NCBI GenBank assembly: GCA_020310875.1
Contig: CM035432.1
Coordinates: 90,350,054-90,414,053, forward strand
Direction: 5' to 3'
Source: Ceratopteris richardii
Lineage: Eukaryota; Streptophyta; Polypodiopsida; Polypodiales; Pteridaceae
Length of the DNA stretch: 64,000 bases
Below, in pieces: positions 11,915 through 26,461 of the stretch (its first letter is position 1; every line of letters begins with the position of its first letter). The notes under the pieces were generated by a model. That model worked only from the letters and a program-made list of their open reading frames with translations. It was not told the DNA's origin and did not search any database. The translations under genes were made by a program, and so were the position numbers.

Positions 11915-14530
11915 TCATAGGCATATATACAAGCCAAGGGAACAAACATACTAAAGAGGAAAAAAAGTGCCTCTATAGTCCTAAGTGTGTTCACACACAT
12001 CACTAGTATCAACAAAGCCCTCCTAGGAATAATGTATTGAACAAGTACTTGACACTCATATATAAGGAAGTGCCAATCTATGTGGAATGAAGTCAATCCC
12101 CAAAAGGAAGTAAGACCAAAGCTTTGTGAAAATCTTCAAACTTCTCCCTAGGCAGAGATTTTGTGAAAAGGTCTACAACATTATCCTGTGTGGGTAATCT
12201 CCCCAATAGAGAGTCTCTCCCTCACATATGGATATTGCACCTCAATGTGCTTTGTGAAAGCATGAAACACAATGTTCCTCACAACTTCCAATGTGTTGTA
12301 ATCGTAAGTAAAGATGGTGGTGGCAAAAGAGTAACCAACCCCCAAGGCATTCAAAGCACTCTGAGCCAGACACACTCAATGGTCACTATGAAAGCTAACC
12401 TATACTAAGCCTCATAACTAGAAGTGGCCACAATAGGTTGCTGCTTGCTCAACCAATTTTTGCATGAGATACTAAGCATGAAGAAAAAACCACTCATGGA
12501 CACACAAGTGTCATAGGAACCCACCCAATCCAAGTCAGAAATGGCACGTAAATCTATCAACAATGATCCCCCGTTGAGATAAAACGATCTAAGTAGTCAG
12601 GTAATTATAGTAAAATGATAGGTAGGAGATGGTTGAGCCACACTTTTGATAAGAAAGAGATGGTTGAACTACACCCTAAGAGGCAGGATTAGGAAGTAAT
12701 CTTCAACCATGGCTTTTGGGGCAAGTGATTAGCCCATCACACTCCTAGGTGGGAGGTTGTGAGTTCAAATATCTTATAGCTCATTATATTGGTTGGAGCC
12801 TAGGAAGTAGGCTTGGGCAAGGCGTATTGACCCAATGGCCTCTAAAAAAGGTGCTTGGGCACTCTATCATGTGAAAAGTACTAAGGAGGAACGTGGCACT
12901 TTGAAAATTCTACCCAATAAAGATTGGAGTGTATCTCTCAATTTGTAGGTCAGATTGAGGCATGTAAGGTACAAACAAAAATGTCAAATAAACTGAGCTA
13001 ACTAGGAAGTGTGAAGCCCAGGGGACACCTTGGGTGCCACTTGTGGGTGAGAATGAGGTTCAAGATACTAAGGTTGAGAACAGGGTTCAAGACATCAAGG
13101 TTGCAAACAAAGTTCATGAAACTATGCAAGGTTCAGGATATCAATTTAAGGGTATGTTAAGGAATTCAAGAGCTGATCATGGATGCTAGAGGGATACAAG
13201 AACAGATTATTAAGGACAATGATCAATGAGGAGGTACCAATAGGTTGTGAGTTCAAATCTCCTATAGTTCATTACAGTAACATGCGAATAGTGAAAGATG
13301 TGCTTAACTACCTTCCAATCCTTAACACATGGGCAATGCATAAACCTCCTCATCTGAGAGAGAATAGAATAACATCAAATGAATCTCCAGTAACATGAAG
13401 ACTCAATCATAGGCATATTTCCATGGGAATGGCAATAGGTTTGCAATACTCAATTCCAAAACACTACAAAAATGTGTCAGTATATTTTGTTTCTTACAAA
13501 GCTATTCTCCCATCAATTTGCATAAATTGAATGCCCAAATAATGATGCAAATGCCCCAATTCTAACATCTCAAAAGAGGCATGCGAATTCGTCTGATATT
13601 TAAAATATGATTCTCGTTAGGAAGAGTGATCAACATATCATCAACATATACAACAATGGTAAGAAGTACAACATTTGCATGATTAACATATAAGGTATTC
13701 TCAATTGTACTGTTCTCAAATCCAAGTGTTAGAAAGTAGGCATGTATCTTTTCATACCTTCAAACCATACAATGCCTTTTTCAACCTACACACTTTGTTT
13801 TCATGCCCTTTCTACACAAAACCACATGGCTAAAATATATAAATTTCTTCATGTAAATTACCATTCAAAAATGTAGTTTGAATGTCCAATTGATGTACAT
13901 TGCTACCATGATAAGATACAAGTGCAAAAATGCTAGGAATGGTGACCATTCATCATGTGGGAGCAAAGGCCTCATCAAAATCAATGCCCTTCTTTTGAGC
14001 ATAATCTTTGGCAACAAGCCTAGCTTTATACCTATGAGTTGTTCCATTAGGTTTACACTTCAACTTGATACCCATTTAGTACTATTGGTTTTTTTTCCTA
14101 GAGGCAAATCACATAAAGCCCAAATACCATTCTTCATAATGGCATCATATTTTCATTGCATAAAAGCCATCCAATTTTTTGAATTTTTTGCTTCATCAAA
14201 AGAAATAGACCCATTGTTGTCACAAAGAATAGAGATAGCCATTGCATAACAATGTGATGCAAAAGAAGCATTATGAGAGCCTGAACAAGTATATTATTTT
14301 CCTCTTTTATGTTAGGCTTCTCGTTAATAAGTGCACCATGTAAATTTGCATCAGAAATGGAATGATATCTACCATTATTTGAAACCTGTGAAGGTTACGA
14401 ATTTGCCTCATTAGGAGCAATACTTTAATATCCACCTATAAAAGTAGGCAACAAAGCATCATACACATCCTTTGAGCCCAAAAATGTGTACATGTATAAT
14501 ATGTAGAGTATTCCCCCATGCACCTATATC
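11915..14530 (-). mobile_element. Copia A: degenerate copia fragment with LTR remnant
   Basis: The minus strand shows the copia family that recurs across this window. An LTR remnant (about 11,915-12,014, ending TATCAACA) is followed by RNase H (GVGYSFATTIFT, TKHIEVQYPYVRERLS at 12,181-12,375), then scattered RT segments up to about 14,250 with many stops. Compared with copy F at 41,478-46,606 it has insertions, including 12,600-13,180, which matches nothing I know. No second LTR is present. Confidence 0.8.
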
Positions 14531-14559
14531 AATCTTGTCGATCATGGGTTCACTCTCAA

Positions 14560-15440
14560 ATATTTTCCTCCAAATGCTCCAAATGGGTACCTGTATCTTA
14601 ATTATAGACAAGGATGTCATGAAGGATATCAACTATGAGTTTTCCTAAGTAAGGTCTTAGGATTCTACTCATCAATTTCATGAACATGGTGAGGGAATTT
14701 GTTAGTCCAAAAGGCATGAACTAAGAATCCAAAATGCCTATACTTAGATTTGAAAGCTACCTTGAGGACATCTTCTGATTTGATCTTAATATGGTGATAT
14801 CATTTTTAAACGTCAAGCTTTGAGAATGTATTTTCTCCTTTCAATTGATCAAACAAATCATCTATTTCAGGCATTGGGTATTTTCCTTATCGTAACTTTA
14901 TTCAAAGCTTGATAATTGATACACAATCTCATTGACCCATCCTTTTTTCTTAACAAAGAGGATAGGCACTGCCCAAGGAGATTGGCCAGATTGAATCCTT
15001 AATCCACATATTCTTCCGATTTCCTTTCCATTTTAACTTTTTAGAAATATGAGATTTGATAGGGGGTTTACATATAGGCTTAGTATCTAGGAGAATTTTT
15101 ATAGAATGACGGGCTTGGCCACGAGATAGTGGTAAGCCATGGTGAAGTTCTTCTAGAAAAACATCTCGATAATTATTCATTAAACACTTAAACTTCAATT
15201 TAAACATTTCATGATTGGAAAATGAAACATATGGAACTCGATTTATATCATATACACAAATTACATCGATCAGAAGTATCATGTACACTTCCGCTTTATG
15301 AGTATTTACAAGCTTTTTCAGTTACATGATTGAGATCAGAGGAGTAATGGATACCATTTCTTTCAAATTCCAAAGTATTCTTCAAATAACTTCCTTTGAG
15401 ACATCTTCCAAAAATCCTAGATCCATTGCCTACCTAACAC
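14560..15440 (-). pseudogene. Ty3/gypsy RT fragment
   Basis: The minus strand from 15,288 to 14,950 encodes the lead-in to a gypsy RT: a YRDVFLEELHHGLP segment, then KPICKPP and a broken LKK linker. RT-like segments continue to about 14,600 in shifting frames with many stops. It differs from the gypsy at 2.7-6.6 kb and is much older. Confidence 0.6.
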
Positions 15441-15449
15441 TAGATCATG

Positions 15450-16911
15450 TTTTTCAACCCTGTGGCTTTGTGCAGAAAGGGCATGAAAACTAGATGTGCA
15501 AGTTAAAGAAGGGATTATATGGTTTAAAGCAAGCACCACGTGCTTTGGTATGAAAAGATACATGCCTATCTCATTGCACATGGTTTTGAGAATAGTCCAA
15601 CTGAAAGCACCTTATATGTTAAGCGTGCTAATGATGTACTTTTGATCATTGTGGTCTATGTTGATGACATGCTGCTCATTGGTCCTCATGACACACATAT
15701 TGCTGATTTTAAGGCTGATTGGCATGCCTCATTTGAGATGTCTAATTTGGGGCATTTGCATCACTATTTGGGCATTCAATTTATGCAAGTTGATGGAGGA
15801 ATGGCCTTGTGTCAAACGAAATATATTGACACATTATTGCAGCATTTTGGCCTTGAAGACTATAAGCCTATTGCCACTCCTATGGAGATAGGTTTACGAT
15901 CGAGTCTTCATGATGCTGGATATGCATTTGATGTTGTTCTCTATCAGTAGGTTGTTGGATGCTTGATTTACTTATGCATTACTCAGTCAGATATTCACTT
16001 TGTTGACTCACAGATGAGCAGGTTTATGCATTGCCTAGGTCTCAAGCATTGGCAAGCAGTTAAGCACATCTTTGGCTACTTGAGTGGTACCCGACTACTT
16101 GGATTGTTTTATCCCAAGGGGGGATCACTATCGCCAAATTTGCATGAAAAAGCAATGATTAGGCTAGTTGCTATGAAACTCATGTGTCCACAAGTGGTGT
16201 TTGCTTCATGCTTGGTAGCTCATGTATATCTTGGTTGAGCAAGAAGCAACCTATCGTGGCAACTTCTAGTTGTGAGGCTGAGTATAGGGAAGCTTTCACA
16301 ACGACTATTGAGTGTGTGTCTCAGACGCCTTATGGCTGATTTGGGTGTTGGTCAGTCTTCTGCCACCACCATCTTCACTGACAGTCAGAGCACATTGGCA
16401 GTTGCGAGGAACCCTGTGTTCCATGCTCGCACTAAGCACATTGAGGTGCACTATCATTATGTTAGGGAGAGTTTCTCTACTGGGGAGATCAACTTGGCAT
16501 ATGTGCCCACACAGGAGAATATTGTAGACCTTTTTACAGAGGCTCTGCTTAGGGAAAAGTTTAAAGCTTTCCACAAAGCTTTGGGCTTACTTCTTTTTTT
16601 GGATTGATTCCACATAGCTTGGCACATCCTTATACATGAGTGTCAGCTCCTTGTTCATTGCATCACTCCGAGGGGGGGATTTGTTGATATATTTAGGTAG
16701 TTATGTGTGTGAACACTCTAGGACCATCCGAGCACTTTTTTCCCTCTTTAGGAAGTTTTTTCCCCCAGCTTGTATAAACACCTATTGCCCTAACGGGCTT
16801 ATTATCTTTGTACATTCTAGTGGTAATACATTCAGCATTGTGTGTTGTGCTCCAAGCTTCTTCTTCTTCCTCGTTTTGTTCGCATGCTTCCGCAGACGTC
16901 TAACTCCAATA
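15450..16911 (+). mobile_element. Copia B: 5'-truncated copia with 3' LTR
   Basis: The sequence enters in mid RT (LKQAPRALV context) and runs through the catalytic VVYVDDML box at about 15,655, the LGHLHHYLGIQ region and RNase H (ATTIFTDSQSTLAVARNP, TKHIEVHYHYVRES). It ends in a G-rich polypurine tract and a 3' LTR. Stops at 15,948 and about 16,236 break the frame. gag, protease, integrase and the 5' LTR are missing. The LTR matches those of E and F. Confidence 0.92.
16682..16911 (+). repeat. 3' LTR of copia B, 230 bp
   Basis: Begins TGTTGATATATTTAGG and ends CTAACTCCAATA, where E and F end in CCAACA. A polypurine tract (GAGGGGGGGAT) lies immediately upstream. Confidence 0.9.
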
Positions 16912-17029
16912 AAAAAGACAAGTTAAATATATGAATATAAATCTTGCTCCTCTCATTGACAATCTCCAAGAGTTATGGAGAGATATTAATGTCATTGATG
17001 TATAAAACAGCATCAATGAAAGATATATT

Positions 17030-19620
17030 ATGGTTCGTGGTATTGTGGCTTAGACTATTCATGATTTTCGAGGATATGGCATTTGTTCAGGTATTGATGT
17101 AATTTTTTTATTCAATATTCATACAAATAAATGTGAGTTAATCTAATTACATTTTTATCATTTTCATGATGCAAGAATATTGACTAAGGATTATAAAGCT
17201 TGTCTATATTGTGGTGATTGGTTGAGATCAATCTATAGTAAGAATCTCAACAAAAATATTTATCTTCGACATCAATGATTCTTGCCTGATGATCATCCAT
17301 TAAGATATGAAAGAGAATTAATACATTTTAATGGAAAGCTTGAAACATGTCAGTGTCCAAAACCTATGATGCCTATGGATTGGTATTGAAAATGGACACA
17401 TGGATCTCTGATAGATCCGGAATCAAAAATCTTGAGTGATGATGAAGATAATGAGAATGTGAAGAGAGGTAAAGGAAAATTGGCACTCACAGAGAATATA
17501 TCAATATGGTATTCTTTGGAGTATTGGAAAGAGTTAAAAGTATGTCATCTTCTTGATCCTATGCATATATTCAAGAATATTGGTTATTTATCAAGGAATG
17601 ATTTGAAGGACCAAAACTCAAAACCAAAGTTATGGCCAATTTTTGATAGACATGGATAGGAAACGACTTATGCACCTGCTCCTTGTGTACTTATGACAAA
17701 AGAGATATAGACTATCAACAATAGGATTCAATTGATTCAGATTCCTACAAGATATAAAGCATCTTTCCAAAACAGGTTGCTTATTTGGATTAAAGACCCA
17801 TGATTGCATAACTTTTTGAAACATATTTTACCATTGGTTATCGATGGATGTACAACGAAAGGAGTACAAGATGTGATCTATCCTCTTGGATTGCTTATAA
17901 GGTAATTATGATACTTTTATATTTAATATATATGAATATTTGATATCTTGTATTTTTGAATTAATTTATTTATAATGTTTTTAATGATATGTATAGGTGG
18001 ATTACATCAAAAGAGATTGACAAGAACTTGATCCCACAAAAGAAACATGAATGTAAAGAGCTACTATGTTTGATGGAGAAAGAGCTTCCTACTTCATTTT
18101 TTGATATACAGGTTCATTTATTAGTCCATCTTGTCGATGAAATAGAGATTTCAAGTGTTTTCAACACTCGATGGATGTTTTGGGTCAAGCAATTTATGGG
18201 AATATTAAAAGATTATGTGCAACAAAGAGCAAAACCAGAAGGATCCATGGCAAAGGGTTGGATTCTTGAGGAGTGCATGTACTATGTTAGTGAGTACCTT
18301 GAAAGAGTTCATGAAGAAGCTCCACATGCATGGACCAACAAGTCTTCTTCAAAAATAGCAGAAAAAGGTATTATCAGGCAAGGGAGTTCCATTTTTATTT
18401 ACATTTCAAGAAAAAAATGATGTTTCTACTTTTGTAGGATATAATAGCGAATGTATGCAAGCATTCATTAGCAAGTACGAACAGGAACTTCAAAATCTCT
18501 AAAGTAAAAGATGGAGAAACAAAAGATATAAGCATAATCTCGATGAAAATGAGATTACAAATATATATTCTTTCACGGATTGGCCTACATACTCGTTTGC
18601 AATGAGCCAACGCAAATAATGAAGAAATCTCAGATGAGCAGAGAGAGTTAATGATAGGTTGTGAACGAAAGGTAATTTTATTTTAATAATATTTTGTTTT
18701 TTTCATATATGTATATTAGTTTCTCTTTACTAATTTAATTTCTTCTGCAGGCTTGAATGCTCACTAATATATGGGCTTTTGGACAACATATTAGAATCAA
18801 AGCTATTGATTCTTTAAGTAAAAAAAAGGATTCTAGTATTGTTGCTTCTTTCAAGCAACTATCACGTGCTTCTCAAAAGACACGAACCTTATAGATGGCG
18901 AACTTGATTACATGGGAACTGTTGTTGGTATCCATGAAATATCATTTCCTACATTCAAACAAGTAGAAAAAATTTTATATGTTTTATGATAGAGTTTATT
19001 ATTTTTTTAAGCACCTAATAATGGTTTTTTGTTTTTATATATTTTGATAGGTCATTTTTAAAGTTGATTGGTTTAGAGCCGAGTATAAAGGTAGTAATCC
19101 ACATTGAGAAAGGAATTATCTGGGTTTTGGGCAATTGATTCTTCCAAGGTAATGCGATCTACTAGAGAAGCATATATTCTTCCTAGGCATATTGAACAAG
19201 CATTTTTTTATGAAAACCTTGATGCTCATCCTTGGTGGCAAGTCATTCATGTTCAACCTAGAGGTATGTCATTGTTTTAACAGTTTATTGTTACAGAGAT
19301 CGAAGAAAGTCCTCTTGATGATTCACCATCAGATACTGATACATCAACATCTGAAAGAGAAATTAGAATCATTGTACATGATAGTGATATTAATCTTTTT
19401 GATGAAGAGGATAATACTCTACATATTGATTCTATTGATGATGAAGAGGAATTACCAGAAATCAATATTACTCCATCAATAGATGATGTCATTCATGAGA
19501 ACATAGATTTAACAACAAAAGAAATAAATGAAATCAATAAGGATAATGAAGATGAGACTATATTGATTTCTTACCAAAATGATGGCAATAATGAAAACAT
19601 ATGAGTAGATTAGATAGTAA
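17030..19620 (+). pseudogene. CACTA (En/Spm) TNP2-type transposase remnant
   Basis: The plus strand retains, in order, transposase_21 (HDFRGYGICSG; then CLYCGDWLRSI, LRYERELIHF, YWKELKVCHLLDPMHIFKNI at about 17,520-17,590), DUF4218 (ELPTSFFDIQVHLLVHLVDEI, MGILKDYVQQRAKPEGSMAKG at 18,080-18,330) and DUF4216 (VIFKVDWFRAEY, then LPRHIEQAFFYENLD at about 19,050-19,250). Plausible introns lie at 17,091-17,175 and 17,902-17,996, with GT..AG borders that keep the domain reading. Multiple in-frame stops make it inactive. An acidic tail (19,290-19,600) follows. I found no CACTA-type terminal inverted repeats in the window. The family call rests on the three-domain order. Confidence 0.85.
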
Positions 19621-21010
<1,390 letters not shown>

Positions 21011-21014
21011 GCAT

Positions 21015-21900
21015 TGTTGGAGCAAGTCTATGACAAGCCTAAGTATTGGCTTGAGTCTCACAAAGTCTTAGAAGAAGCTTTAAAAAGAAGACTATGTAAA
21101 GTTCACTTGTGAACTACCTCTTGTAACTTTTGAAGAGTTTACTTAATGTAAAAGTAAGAGAATCTTAAGTGGTTGAGTCCACATGATCAAGAATGGAAAG
21201 AGGAGCCACGAATTCGTGATTTGTGGTAGGTAGAGAATCAAATCAATCATTGATTGATTGGAGAGTGATTGAGGGAAGTTAGCCTCCCAAACTCAACTAT
21301 AAATAGATGGCAGTTTTAGTCGTGGTTAGAGAGACCTATGTGAAGACCTCCAAGAGCTGAGCTTTATGCCATATCAAGGTGTGATTACAAGGCACACATA
21401 TGTATCAGTAAGTCATTGTATTGTACAAGCAATATACTTTCATTTTCATGATTATTTGAGTTCATCTTTCCATGTTCTTGTGAAGTGTACTACTCACTGC
21501 CATTACTCTCAGCTTTTCTCAGTCAGCTTGCAGAGATGTTTTCTCTGAGCTTGGTGCATCATTTTCAGTGATTTAACTTGGTAAAGTTAGCTCTATAAGT
21601 CTACTATATGCTCATAAATTTTCATGTCATTTGGATGTTGCAATCTTCAGTTATGTTCATTTGAAGTCAACAGGGTCTGTTCATCTTCACCTCTCTGTCA
21701 GGTACCCGACTTTTTCACTCATCTTGTCAGAGCCATTGCTCAGTGGTTACTTATTCAAATTCAGTGATTTAAATCTTTTTGGATTCAGCTTACTGCCTAG
21801 TATAACCATACAAATTTTCATAATCATTGGATTCCTACATTTTGAGTTATGTTGATTTTTCTGCTCACTGGTCTATTTTTGTAGCAGCCCATGAAAATCG
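21015..21900 (+). repeat. Candidate solo LTR of an unassigned retrotransposon
   Basis: TGTTGGAGCAAGTC at 21,015 resembles a copia LTR start and directly follows the microsatellite. A TATA box (TATAAATAG, 21,299-21,307) lies about 285 bp in, as in the U3 region of an LTR. No second copy exists in the window and the 3' end is not defined. It could also be ordinary intergenic DNA. Confidence 0.35.
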
Positions 21901-22324
21901 GGATGATGTCATCACTTGTTAAAACTCATTCTCAGTGTGTGCTTTGTTATTTTTGATGAGATTACTCTTGAAAGTTAGCTCTTTAAGCTAACTAGACTTC
22001 CCCAAGAGGAATTAAGATAATTGCTGCTGTGATCAGAGAATTATGTAAAACACTGGACAGGTGTATGAACCAAGAATAGCAAGTTTTCACCTCTGAGCTA
22101 ACTCCAACTTATCTGTTTTGATCTATCTTTTTGAGAGTGATCTTCCAAGGTACATAGGGTGTCTAATACATCCATTGGCAAGCTAAAAGGGCCCACCATA
22201 TACTCCTGGAGTTCATTTGGCTGGTGTAGATCAAGGATTTTGCAACACCTCTTCATCTTCAAGCACATACCTATCCATCTCTTCACATGCATGTATGTGT
22301 ACCTCTGGCCGCACTCCTTTCTCT

Positions 22325-22560
22325 CTCTCTCTCATATACATACATACATACATAAACACACATACGCATATCCACATATCTATACATACATAAATACACA
22401 TGTATGCATGTGACCTGATATGCGCGTACGTTTGTGTATATATGTGTGTGTATATAAATATGTGTATAAATATATATGTAAATATGTGTATAAATATATA
22501 CGTAACTATGTGTGTATATATATGTGTATATTATGTGTGTATATATATAGTTACACATAA
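22325..22560. repeat. CATA/TGTA microsatellite
   Basis: Imperfect CATACA and TATGTG repeats. ORFs crossing it are artefacts. Confidence 0.85.
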
Positions 22561-22561
22561 A

Positions 22562-23275
22562 TATAACAAATAAAAGCAATGCATATCGTGCATTATCATG
22601 ATGATGAGCCATAACTGTTTGCATCTCTTTTAGACACCACTTATGCGACCACCCAATCCCAAATTCTATCTCAAGTGAACTAAGTACATATTTTTTATCC
22701 CTCTCATCATGCTCACTACAAAAATTAAAAAAAATCATGTAAATAAAATATAAGATATTTCTTTCAATTTATATGTAAAACTTATACTTACTTCCACTGC
22801 AAGTGGACAAGGCATAGGTAAGAGTCACATAATGCTCACATTCTTCTCTTGAACTCCAATCCATTCCCTATATACACTATATTCCCCTTTGAATCTATAT
22901 CGCACTTCAACCCTAGGGTGCCTATGCATGTCCTCATAGGCACCTGTGCTCTGCTCTCATGATCTGGAGGTGGCATAGGTGTCTTGAAAATAGATAGATA
23001 AAAATAAATAAAAATATGTGTTATAATATCATAAAAAAAAAAACTGTGAAAAAAAAAACATACCTATGAGCAGATAGTTCTCTTCCTGCATGTGGAGTCG
23101 CAGAAGAGCCTTGCTCTGATTGTTGGGTAAGCATCTGGATCGTAAAATCTAGGTCATCATCATGCATCTCTGAGTACTCGTGCATGATGATCCCTAAGGT
23201 ATCAGGCGGAACTCTTGCTCTCATAAGACTTTCTATGGAAGTGAGTTTCACCTTTCTCTCTCTACTAGGATCCAT
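22562..23275 (-). other. Unidentified multi-exon coding remnant
   Basis: The minus strand shows a 5' exon (23,275-23,064) of about 70 residues beginning MDPSRERKVKLTS, preceded by a TGTACAG acceptor-like site and ending at a clean GTATGT donor. A middle segment (about 22,975-22,780) contains TCIGTLGLKCDID and a GTAAGT donor. A further exon (about 22,720-22,570) contains SHKWCLKEMQTVMAHHHD and begins after a TTTTTGTAG-type acceptor. The splice signals make this look like a real gene or a transposon ORF. I do not recognise the protein, and the exon phases do not join cleanly in my reading, so it may be broken. Confidence 0.35.
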
Positions 23276-23289
23276 AATATCTGTACATA

Positions 23290-26200
23290 TAAAACAAAAT
23301 GGATTAGAAATCAATATATGTACATGTACATATGTATGCATGTATATGTAAGTGTGTATATGTATGTGTATGTATATGTATATGTGTATGCATGTGTATG
23401 TGTGCACTATGTATGCATGTGTACGTATATATGCATGTGTATGTATGTGTGTATCTTTGTGGGCCGATATGCATCTGACTTGATATGCATATATGTATAC
23501 ATATGTATATGTATGTGTGTGTGTATATGTATGTGTATGCATGCATATGTGTATATGCATGTGTGTATATGTGTGTATCTATATGTGTGTATGTATATGT
23601 AAGTATCTATATGTGTATGTAGGTGTATATGTGAGTGTGTATGTGTGTAAGCATGTAAGCATGTATGTATGCATATGCATGTGCATTATGTATGCATGTG
23701 CATTATGTATGCATGTGCATTATGTATGCATGTGCATTATGTATGCATGTGCATTATGTATGCATGTGCATGTGCATTATGTATGCATGTGCATGTGCAT
23801 TATGTATGCATGTGCATGTGCATTATGTATGCATATGCATGTGCATTATGTATGCATATGCATGTGCATTATGTATGCATATGCATGTGCATTATGTATG
23901 CATATGCATGTGCATTATGTATGCATATGCATGTGCATTATGTATGCATATGCATGTGCATTATGTATGCATATGCATCTACATTATGTATGCATATGCA
24001 TGTGCATTATGTATGCATATGCATGTGCATTATGTATGCATATGCATGTGCATTATGTATGCATATGCATGTGCATTATGTATGCATATGTATGCATGTG
24101 TGTGTATGTGTGTGTATGCATGTAAGTATGTGTGTATGCATATGCATATGCATGTAAGTATGTGTGTATGCATATGCATATGCATTATGTATGCATAGGT
24201 ATGCATGTATGTGTATGTGTATGTGTATGTGTGTGTATGTGTCTCTATATGTGTGTGTATGTGTCCATGTGTGTGTATGTGTGTGTGTCTATGTGTGTAT
24301 GTGTGTTTATGTGTGTATATACGTGTGTATCTATATATATGTGTCTATATGCATGTGCATGTGTGTGTAAATGTGTGTGGCTGTGTGTGTGTGTGTGTAA
24401 GTGTGTATGTGTCTATGTGTGTATTTGTGAGTGTGTATAAGTGTGTATGTGTGTATGTGTGTATATATGTGTGTGTATGTGTGTGTGTGTGTCTATGTTG
24501 TATGTGTGTGTGTCTATGTGTGTATGTGTGTGTCTATGTGTATATATATGTGTGTGTGTATGCATGTCTATGTGTGTATATATGTGTGTGTGTGTATGCA
24601 TGTCTATGTGTGTGTAAATATCTATGTATCTGTGTGTGTATGTGTGTATATGCATCTAAGCATCTATGTATGCATATGCATGTGCATTATGTATGCATGT
24701 GTGTGTATGTGTGTGCGTATGTGTGTGTATGCATGTAAGTATGTATGTATGCATATGTATGCATGTATGTGTATGTGTGTGTGCATATGTGTGTGTATGT
24801 GTCTCTATGTGTGTGTATGCATATATGTGTGTATGTCTCTATGTGTGTATGTCTCTATGTGTGTGTGTATGCATATATGTGTGTGTATGTGTCCATGTGT
24901 GTGTGTATGTGTCCATGTGTGTGTGCATGTGTGTGTGTCTATGTGTGTATATACGTGTGTATCAGTATATATGTGTCTATATGCATGTGTATAAGTGTGT
25001 GTAATCAGTGTGGATGTGTGTGTGAGTGTAAGTGTGTATGTGTGTGTGTGTATATGTGTGTGTATAAGTGTGTATGTGTGTGTATATGTGTGTGTCTATG
25101 TGTGTGTGTCTATGTGTGTATGTGTGTGTTTATGTGTGTATATATGTGTGTATGTCTATGCATGTGTATGTGTGTGTGCAAATGTGTGTGTATATGTGTG
25201 TGGATGTGTCTATGTGTGTGTATGCATGTAAGCATGTATGTATGCCTATGCATGTGCATTATGTATGCAAATGTATGCATGTGTGTGTATGTGTGTGTGC
25301 ATGTCTGTGTATGCATGTAAGTATGTATGCATGCATATGCATATACATTATGTATGCATATGTATGCATGTATGTGTATGTGTCTCTATGTGTGTGTGCA
25401 TATGTGTGTGTGTGTCTATGTGTGTGTATGTGTGTGTGTGTATGTGTGTGTCTATGCGTGTATGTGTGTGTGTCTATGTGTGTATGTGTGTGTCTATTTG
25501 TGTATATACATGTGTATCTCTATATTTGTGTCTGTATGCATGTGTATGTGTAAATGTGTGTGGATGTGTGTGTGTAAGTGTGTATGTGTCTATGTGTGTG
25601 TGTATATATGTGTGTGTGTATGTGTGTAAATGTCTATGTGTGTATGTGTGTGTGTGTCTATGTATGTATGTGTGTATATATGTGTGTGTGTAAATATGTG
25701 TGTATATGTGTGTTTTTGTGTGTGTATGTGTGTGTGTGTGTCTATGTATGTACGTGTGTGTCTTTGTGTGTATGTGTGTGTCTATGTCTGTATATACATG
25801 TGTATGTGTATATATGTGTGTGTATGCATGTGTATGTGTGTGTGTAGATCTGTGTGTATGTGTGTGTATGTGTCTATGTGTGTATGTGTGTCTCTATGTG
25901 TGCATATATGTGTGTCTCTATGTGTGCATATATGTGTGTATATGTATATTGTGTGTGTATGCATGTGTATGTGTGCGGATGTGTGTTTGTGTGTGTGTGT
26001 AAGTGTGTATGTGTTTATGTGTGTATGTGTGTGTGTATGTGTGTGTGTGTGTCTATGTGTGTGTCTATGTGTGTATATATGTGTGTGTACACATGTGTAT
26101 GTGTAAATCTTTCTGTATGTGTGTGTATGTGTCTATGTGTGTATATGTGTGTGTCTATGTGTGTGTCTATGTGTGTGTCTATGTGTGTATGTGTATGTCT

Positions 26201-26460
26201 ATGTGTGTATGTGTGTGTCTATGTGTGTGTGTCTATGTGTGTATGTGTGGCTTTGTGTAAATGTGTGTGTATGTGTGTATGTGTGTGTGTGTGTCTATGT
26301 GTGTGTGTCTATGTGTGTGTGTCTATGTGTTTATGGGTGTATATATGTGTGTGTGTATGCATGTGTATGTGTGTGTAAATCTATGTATGTGTGTGTATGT
26401 GTCTATGTGTGTATGTGTGCCTATGTGTGTATGTGTCTGTGTATGTGTGCATGTGTGTGA
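23290..26460. repeat. 3.2-kb TG/TATG-rich satellite with internal minisatellite
   Basis: The whole block is TGTG, TATG and GCATG repeats. Within it, 23,680-23,760 is built of a 17-bp unit (GCATGTGCATTATGTAT). 23,830-24,075 is built of about eleven copies of a 23-bp unit that adds GCATAT in front. 24,200-26,460 is GTGTATGTGTCTATG-type sequence with period-like spacing of 30-50 bp. Long Cys/Val/Tyr/Met ORFs in all frames are artefacts of the repeat. Confidence 0.95.
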
Positions 26461-26461
26461 T

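Noticed and set aside
23318..26460. ORFs of up to 210 codons rich in Cys, Val, Tyr and Met, with His/Thr-rich ones on the other strand
   Set aside because: Direct translations of TGTATG simple sequence.
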